Source: Granulicella cerasi
GTDB taxonomy: Bacteria; Acidobacteriota; Terriglobia; Terriglobales; Acidobacteriaceae
NCBI RefSeq assembly: GCF_025685575.1
Contig: NZ_JAGSYD010000005.1
Coordinates: forward strand, 62,567 to 126,566
Length of the DNA stretch: 64,000 bases
Direction of reading: 5' to 3'
In this document: positions 60,793 to 64,000 of the stretch, piece by piece
How positions within the stretch are numbered: position 1 is the stretch's first letter
Layout: every line of letters begins with the position of its first letter
The notes under the pieces: generated by a model
The model's database searches: none
What the model saw: only the letters and a program-made list of their open reading frames with translations
Told to the model about the DNA's origin: nothing
Translations under genes and position numbers: made by a program

Positions 60793-61314
60793 ATGCCTAC
60801 AGGTCTGAGACGGAACCAACTGAATGGTGCGAATCATTTCATCACCTTCAGTTGTTATCAGCGTCTACCATTCCTCGCCTCAGACCACGCCCGCACAGTC
60901 TTCCTTGAAGAACTCGAACGCATCCGCATTCGACATGGCGTTCGCATCTTCGGCTACGTCCTGATGCCGGAGCATGTCCACTTACTCATGAGCGAGCCGA
61001 AGAAATACGTTCTTGCGACGACACTCAATGTGCTGAAACACGAAACATCTCAGCGGCTCAAGACAACACAGAAGCAGTTCTGGCAGCGACGCTACTACGA
61101 CTTCAACATAGAGACGCACGATAAGTTCTTAGAGAAGCTTCGCTACACGCATCGCAACCCAGTGGCTCGTGGACTGGTCGAGCGCCCCGAAGAGTATCGC
61201 TGGAGCAGTTTCAATCACTGGGCGACCGGTCAACGAGAGATCGTTGAAATCGAGTCGAAATGGACGTGGAATAAGCGCGAACGCGAAGGTATTCCCCACG
61301 ATACCGTCTGGTAA
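60793..61314 (+). CDS. REP-associated tyrosine transposase (RAYT)
   Basis: The 173-residue Y1 transposase-like protein belongs to the IS200/IS605-related single-strand nuclease family. It has NGANHFITFSCYQRLPFL, the HUH-type motif IFGYVLMPEHVHLLMSEP, and the C-terminal YTHRNPVARGLVERPEEYRW typical of RAYTs. The catalytic Tyr is probably in the WQRRYYDFNI region. No IS ends are seen. Instead REP hairpins lie on both sides, the standard arrangement for a domesticated RAYT that maintains its REP family. Confidence 0.92.
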   Translation: MPTGLRRNQLNGANHFITFSCYQRLPFLASDHARTVFLEELERIRIRHGVRIFGYVLMPEHVHLLMSEPKKYVLATTLNVLKHETSQRLKTTQKQFWQRRYYDFNIETHDKFLEKLRYTHRNPVARGLVERPEEYRWSSFNHWATGQREIVEIESKWTWNKREREGIPHDTVW

Positions 61315-61335
61315 TTTTTCAACCAAGCCCCATGT

Positions 61336-61374
61336 CGGGTGCCCCACCCGTACGTGTCTTTGCGGACGGGTGGG
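61336..61374. repeat. REP element 3, downstream of RAYT
   Basis: Head CGGGTGCC, then CCCACCCGTACGT (61343-61355) with GCGGACGGGTGGG (61362-61374), loop of 6. It lies 22 bp past the RAYT stop in the same orientation as element 1. Confidence 0.8.
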
Positions 61375-61429
61375 AACCACGGATGTTGACGTGCCAATGT
61401 CGGGGTGCCACGGCTGCGGGTGCCTGCCC

Positions 61430-61464
61430 CCCGTCCGCATGAAGCGGCGTGCGGACGGGCACCC
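61430..61464. repeat. REP element 4, inverted
   Basis: CCCGTCCGC is followed by ATGAAGCG and GCGTGCGGACGGGCACCC. Orientation is opposite to element 3, giving a second inverted pair. Confidence 0.7.
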
Positions 61465-61490
61465 AGAGGTATTGCTGTGCTTGAGTCTTC

Positions 61491-61609
61491 TATAGTGGCT
61501 CTAGAGTTGCTGAAGTGAGCAAAGCGGAAGTTTGCGGCATGGGGAGACAGAGTGGTCGCTGGATGGGCGGCATACGTCGACGACGGAAATTGATCTGACC
61601 GAGCACGGT
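61491..61609 (+). pseudogene. Decayed fragment of the histidine-phosphatase gene
   Basis: From GTGAGCAAAGCGGAAG at 61515 the sequence matches the first 102 bases of the gene starting at 52783 (opposite strand). Counted by eye there are eight substitutions and one 7-base deletion after GTTTG that breaks the frame. The match also covers the leader (TATAGTGGC at 61491). It stops near 61609, so only the 5' end was copied or kept. Confidence 0.85.
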
Positions 61610-61640
61610 TACGTTACGAGTAGCCGCTGATTGGCCTCAA

Positions 61641-61674
61641 AAGCAAAACCCACACCCCGCAGGCGGGGTATGGG
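61641..61674 (-). terminator. Strong intrinsic terminator after the omega-like gene
   Basis: ACCCCGC (61654-61660) pairs with GCGGGGT (61663-61669), with an outer CCC/GGG. On the minus strand it is followed by TTTTGCTTTT. It lies 23 bp past the stop of the small gene at 61697. Confidence 0.85.
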
Positions 61675-61696
61675 CCACACGCACAGCGCAGAGTCG

Positions 61697-61885
61697 CTAG
61701 CGAACGATCGTCTGCAGCTTCACCACGACGGGCTTCGGCTCCATCAAGCCCATCACGCGATTGATCGAATCCTCGATACGCGTTCCCGTCACATGCGTCG
61801 CGCGCATGCCCTTCGCAATCATGTTGCACATCTCAAAACGGCTATTGCCGCACGCCAACGTTTGATGAAATTTCTTCGAGCGCAT
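61697..61885 (-). CDS. 62-residue protein, possible RNA polymerase omega-like
   Basis: GGAG lies 6 bp before ATG 61885 and a strong terminator follows, so this short gene is very likely expressed. The product begins MRSKKFHQTLACGNSRFEMC and contains IAKGMRATHVTGTRIEDSIN and EPKPVVVKLQTIVR. SRFEM-x(4)-AK and KPVVVKLQTI recall the omega (RpoZ) pattern NRFELVxxAxKRARQL and KPTVxALREI. The match is short and from memory; it could equally be an unrelated small helical protein. Confidence 0.55.
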   Translation of the reverse strand: MRSKKFHQTLACGNSRFEMCNMIAKGMRATHVTGTRIEDSINRVMGLMEPKPVVVKLQTIVR

Positions 61886-62289
61886 CAGTAACTCCAGACA
61901 GGCCAACGGTAGATGGAGCGTGTGTTTCGGCACTCGTACAAAAAAGAGAGTAAGGAGGGAAGGAGGACAGCGCACGTCCTTCTTCCAGACTACGCCTCAT
62001 CCGCTCCGCGTGCGGCCATCGTCGCAAAACAACTACCACCGCTTCCCTTTGCGGTCTCCTTTAGACCTCACACTCCCCAAAACTTCAGGCAGCTTCGCTT
62101 GGCGGTAAAGGCCTCAAAGTCGAAGACATTCAAGAACCCACCCGCGGCTTCCCCTGCTGGAACGCCTGACACCTCGAACTCAAGCGCGCTCCGCTTGTGG
62201 TGTCGTGGACTCTGGGAGGATTCCGAAGGTTGATCCCGCGTCCTCAATACATTACTCATGAGCCTACCGGGAGGGGTAAAATCCCATGC
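61886..62289. other. Gene-free stretch
   Basis: Open frames exist on both strands but none has a ribosome site, plausible composition or known motif. I compared it with the remembered features of tmRNA, SRP RNA and RNase P RNA and saw no match. It contains the promoter side of the minus-strand small gene and, near 62275, GGGAGGGG, which may serve the next gene. Confidence 0.4.
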
Positions 62290-62469
62290 ATGAGTACAAC
62301 ACCTCCCCGCAAGACCGGCCTCAGCCCTAAGGAACAAAAGCTTCAGGCACTCCGCGATAAGCTCGCAGGCGCCACGCAGAAGCAGGCTGTCACCACCGGA
62401 AACTCTGGCTTCCAGGGCAAGTCCGCCCTCGGCGCCAAGAAGACCTCTTTCCAGCGCAAGGCCACCTAG
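62290..62469 (+). CDS. 59-residue basic protein of unknown function
   Basis: The product begins MSTTPPRKTGLSPKEQKLQA and is rich in Lys, Gln and Ala, with GFQGKSALGAKKTSFQRKAT at the end and no signal or membrane segment. GGGAGGGG lies 13 bp upstream, somewhat far. Composition suggests nucleic-acid or ribosome association, which is inference only. Confidence 0.5.
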   Translation: MSTTPPRKTGLSPKEQKLQALRDKLAGATQKQAVTTGNSGFQGKSALGAKKTSFQRKAT

Positions 62470-62490
62470 TCACCTTCGGCTGGCCTCGTG

Positions 62491-62540
62491 TATTATCTGT
62501 CAGACAGATTTTCCTTCTCAGAGAATCTGCCTGACAGGAG
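62491..62540 (+). promoter_or_regulatory. Inverted repeat and promoter element before larA
   Basis: TATTAT at 62491-62496 is a candidate -10. An imperfect inverted repeat, CTGTCAGACAGATT with AATCTGCCTGACAG, spans 62497-62537. Its 3' arm runs into the GGAG ribosome site at 62537-62540. It could be a regulator site or an mRNA hairpin that limits translation. Confidence 0.6.
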
Positions 62541-62548
62541 ATACCTCA

Positions 62549-63880
62549 GTGCCCTGGTTCCAGATCGAAGCCCCTCACGTTTCCGACGCGCAGATTGCCG
62601 AAGCCTGCTCGCGCCTCCTCGCTGAAGCCAAGACCCGCATCTGCGCCGAGCCCAAGCGAGTGCTGCTGCTTCCGCCCGACCTCACCCGCGCCCACTCCGG
62701 CGCAGGCAAGATCACCGAACTGCTCTACCGTGAACTCGACGCCGCCGGCGCGCACGTAGAGGTGATTCCCACGCTCGGCCAGCACGTCCCCCACACCCCC
62801 GAAGAAAACAAGTGGATGTTCGGCTCGATTCCCGAGGAGCGCATCTTCGCGCACGACTGGAAGAACGGTGTCACGCGCATCGGCACGATTCCTGCAAAGC
62901 TCGTCGACGAGACCACGGAAGGCGTTGCTGACTGGGAGATCCCGGTTGATCTGAACACCAAGCTCGTCGAAGAGCAGTGGGACCTCATCATCAACGTGGG
63001 CCACGTGGTTCCGCACGAAGTGCTGGGCTTTGCCAACCACAACAAGAACTACTACATCGGTCTCGGCGGCAAGGACACCATCTGCGCCTCGCACATCGCC
63101 GCCGCTGTTTACGGTATCGAGAACAATCTCGGTTGCCTCGTCACACCGCTGCGCGCTTGCTACAACTGGAGCGAGGTCGAGCACCTCTCGAAATATCCGG
63201 ACGTTTATCTCCAGATCGTCATGCAGCGCGACGGCGACAACAAGCTCGTCACCAGCGGCATTTACGTCGGCGACGACCTCGACACCTACCTCAACGCCGC
63301 GAAGGCGAGCCGCGAGCAGAACATCACGCTCTTCGACAACCCCGTAAAGAAGATCGTGGCTGTGATGCAGCCGGACGAGTTCCGCGCAACATGGGTGGCG
63401 AACAAGGCTGTCTACCGCACCCGCATGGCCATCGCTGACGGCGGCGAACTGCTCATCATCGCCCCCGGCGTGGAGCGCTTCGGCGAGCAGCCTGAAGTGG
63501 ATGACCTCATCCGCAAGTACGGCTACAAGGGCACCCCGCGTACGCTCGCCCTCTACAAGACCGAGGCCGACATGCAGGACATTCCGCACGGCGTCGCCCA
63601 CCTCATCCACGGCTCAAGCGAAGGCCGCTTCACCATCACCTACGCCCCCGGCCCCAAGATTTCGAAGGAAGAAATCGAACAGATCGGCTACAACTACGCT
63701 TCGCTCGACGAAGTGCAGAAGCGCTACGATCCGGCTGTGATGAAGGAAGGCTGGAACACGATGCCCGATGGCGAAGAGATCTTCTACATCTCGACTCCCT
63801 CTGCGGGCCTCTGGTCCACCCGCGAAAAGCTGCTCTCGCCCACTCGTCGTGATCTCAGCGAAACCACCCTGAAGGCCTAG
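62549..63880 (+). CDS. larA: LarA-family nickel-pincer racemase
   Basis: The 443-residue protein belongs to the lactate racemase family, which uses a nickel-pincer nucleotide to racemise or epimerise 2-hydroxyacids. It has LLLPPDLTRAHSGAGKITEL, INVGHVVPHEVLGFANHNKN and YYIGLGGKDTICASHIAAAV, placing His and Lys as in the cofactor-binding region. The start is GTG 62549, with GGAG 8 bp before it. The next gene begins larE-like, which supports cofactor synthesis here. The natural substrate may not be lactate, since LarA paralogs vary. Confidence 0.85.
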   Translation: MPWFQIEAPHVSDAQIAEACSRLLAEAKTRICAEPKRVLLLPPDLTRAHSGAGKITELLYRELDAAGAHVEVIPTLGQHVPHTPEENKWMFGSIPEERIFAHDWKNGVTRIGTIPAKLVDETTEGVADWEIPVDLNTKLVEEQWDLIINVGHVVPHEVLGFANHNKNYYIGLGGKDTICASHIAAAVYGIENNLGCLVTPLRACYNWSEVEHLSKYPDVYLQIVMQRDGDNKLVTSGIYVGDDLDTYLNAAKASREQNITLFDNPVKKIVAVMQPDEFRATWVANKAVYRTRMAIADGGELLIIAPGVERFGEQPEVDDLIRKYGYKGTPRTLALYKTEADMQDIPHGVAHLIHGSSEGRFTITYAPGPKISKEEIEQIGYNYASLDEVQKRYDPAVMKEGWNTMPDGEEIFYISTPSAGLWSTREKLLSPTRRDLSETTLKA

Positions 63881-63882
63881 CG

Positions 63883-64000
63883 ATGAACGCTGAACTCCAA
63901 TCCGCGCAGCAGGCGCTCGAACGCGAACTCTCGCGTTACGAGCGCGTCGCTGTCGCTTACTCCGGTGGAGTCGACTCGGCTTACCTCGCGTGGGCCACAT
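63883..64000 (+). CDS. larE: LarE-like ATP-dependent sacrificial sulfur transferase, 5' part
   Basis: The 39 codons present, starting MNAELQSAQQALERELSRYE, contain the PP-loop VAVAYSGGVDSAYLAWA that binds ATP. LarE adds sulfur to the pyridinium cofactor precursor of LarA, in known cases by giving up its own Cys sulfur or via a cluster. It starts 2 bp after the larA stop and runs off the window. Confidence 0.82.
   Translation, partial: MNAELQSAQQALERELSRYERVAVAYSGGVDSAYLAWAT

Noticed and set aside
60591-61464. CRISPR array
   Set aside because: The repeats are four alternating-orientation hairpins with no regular spacers and no cas genes; they fit REP elements next to a RAYT.
61913-62233. 106-codon frame on the plus strand
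   Set aside because: No ribosome site, odd composition and no motif; it overlaps the leader of the minus-strand small gene that has clear signals.
61886-62289. A structured RNA gene such as tmRNA, SRP RNA or RNase P RNA
   Set aside because: None of the remembered core motifs of these RNAs is visible on either strand.

Overview
The window is a high-GC, densely coded chromosome segment from a Gram-negative bacterium. It is most likely an acidobacterium of the Acidobacteriaceae (Terriglobus, Granulicella or Edaphobacter type). Evidence for this is a CMP-KDO synthetase gene (LPS), a hopanoid-type HpnB glycosyltransferase, a DUF1844 protein, a DUF1501/DUF1800 secreted pair, a two-gene cobalamin methionine synthase, and the gene style. 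The genus is inference; no rRNA is present.

Layout. 1-10.9 kb, mostly minus strand: the 5' part of carA, a His-rich exported peptide, a Rieske protein, an exported DUF1501/DUF1800 pair, methionine synthase split into two genes, and nuoI. 11-20.7 kb: exported proteins including a frameshifted gene, ygfZ, a DUF1844 protein, an MBL hydrolase, ribF, a DUF1643 protein and a class A penicillin-binding protein. 20.8-29.7 kb: an S41-like protein lacking both catalytic residues, tRNA(CAU), kdsB, sugar-phosphate genes (HAD phosphatase, phosphohexomutase, mannose-1-P guanylyltransferase), an aminotransferase, a methyltransferase and coaD. 29.9-38.5 kb: a large exported DUF4139-like protein, gltB and a secreted GH32 enzyme.

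38.7-46.5 kb is an arginine operon: argR-argC-(small ORF)-argB-argD-argF-(Imm33-like gene)-argH-argA-like. It is led by a TTGACA promoter overlapped by two ARG-box-like sites spaced 21 bp centre to centre, which fits autoregulation by ArgR. 46.5-57.2 kb is accessory-like: HpnB, a chloramphenicol-acetyltransferase-like protein, membrane and OmpA-type envelope proteins, an ABC ATPase, two flavin monooxygenases divergent from a TetR gene, and a second TetR gene facing a 46-residue membrane peptide across a perfect palindrome. 57.2-64 kb: uvrB, a thioredoxin-like protein paired with a 12-cysteine exported peptide, a RAYT transposase flanked by REP hairpins, a decayed copy of the window's histidine-phosphatase gene, a small omega-like protein, and the start of a larA-larE cluster.

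The signal least explained by gene content is a family of degenerate tandem repeats with a strict 7-nt period. It fills many intergenic spacers (10387, 15530, 17536, 20822, 25833, 40484, 41341, 42720, 52808 and 57146) and also occurs inside two reading frames: gltB, where it lies in an extra protein segment, and an exported HELTH protein. A second dispersed family, REP hairpins with the head GGGTGCCCCA, surrounds the RAYT gene and recurs at 24.3 kb.
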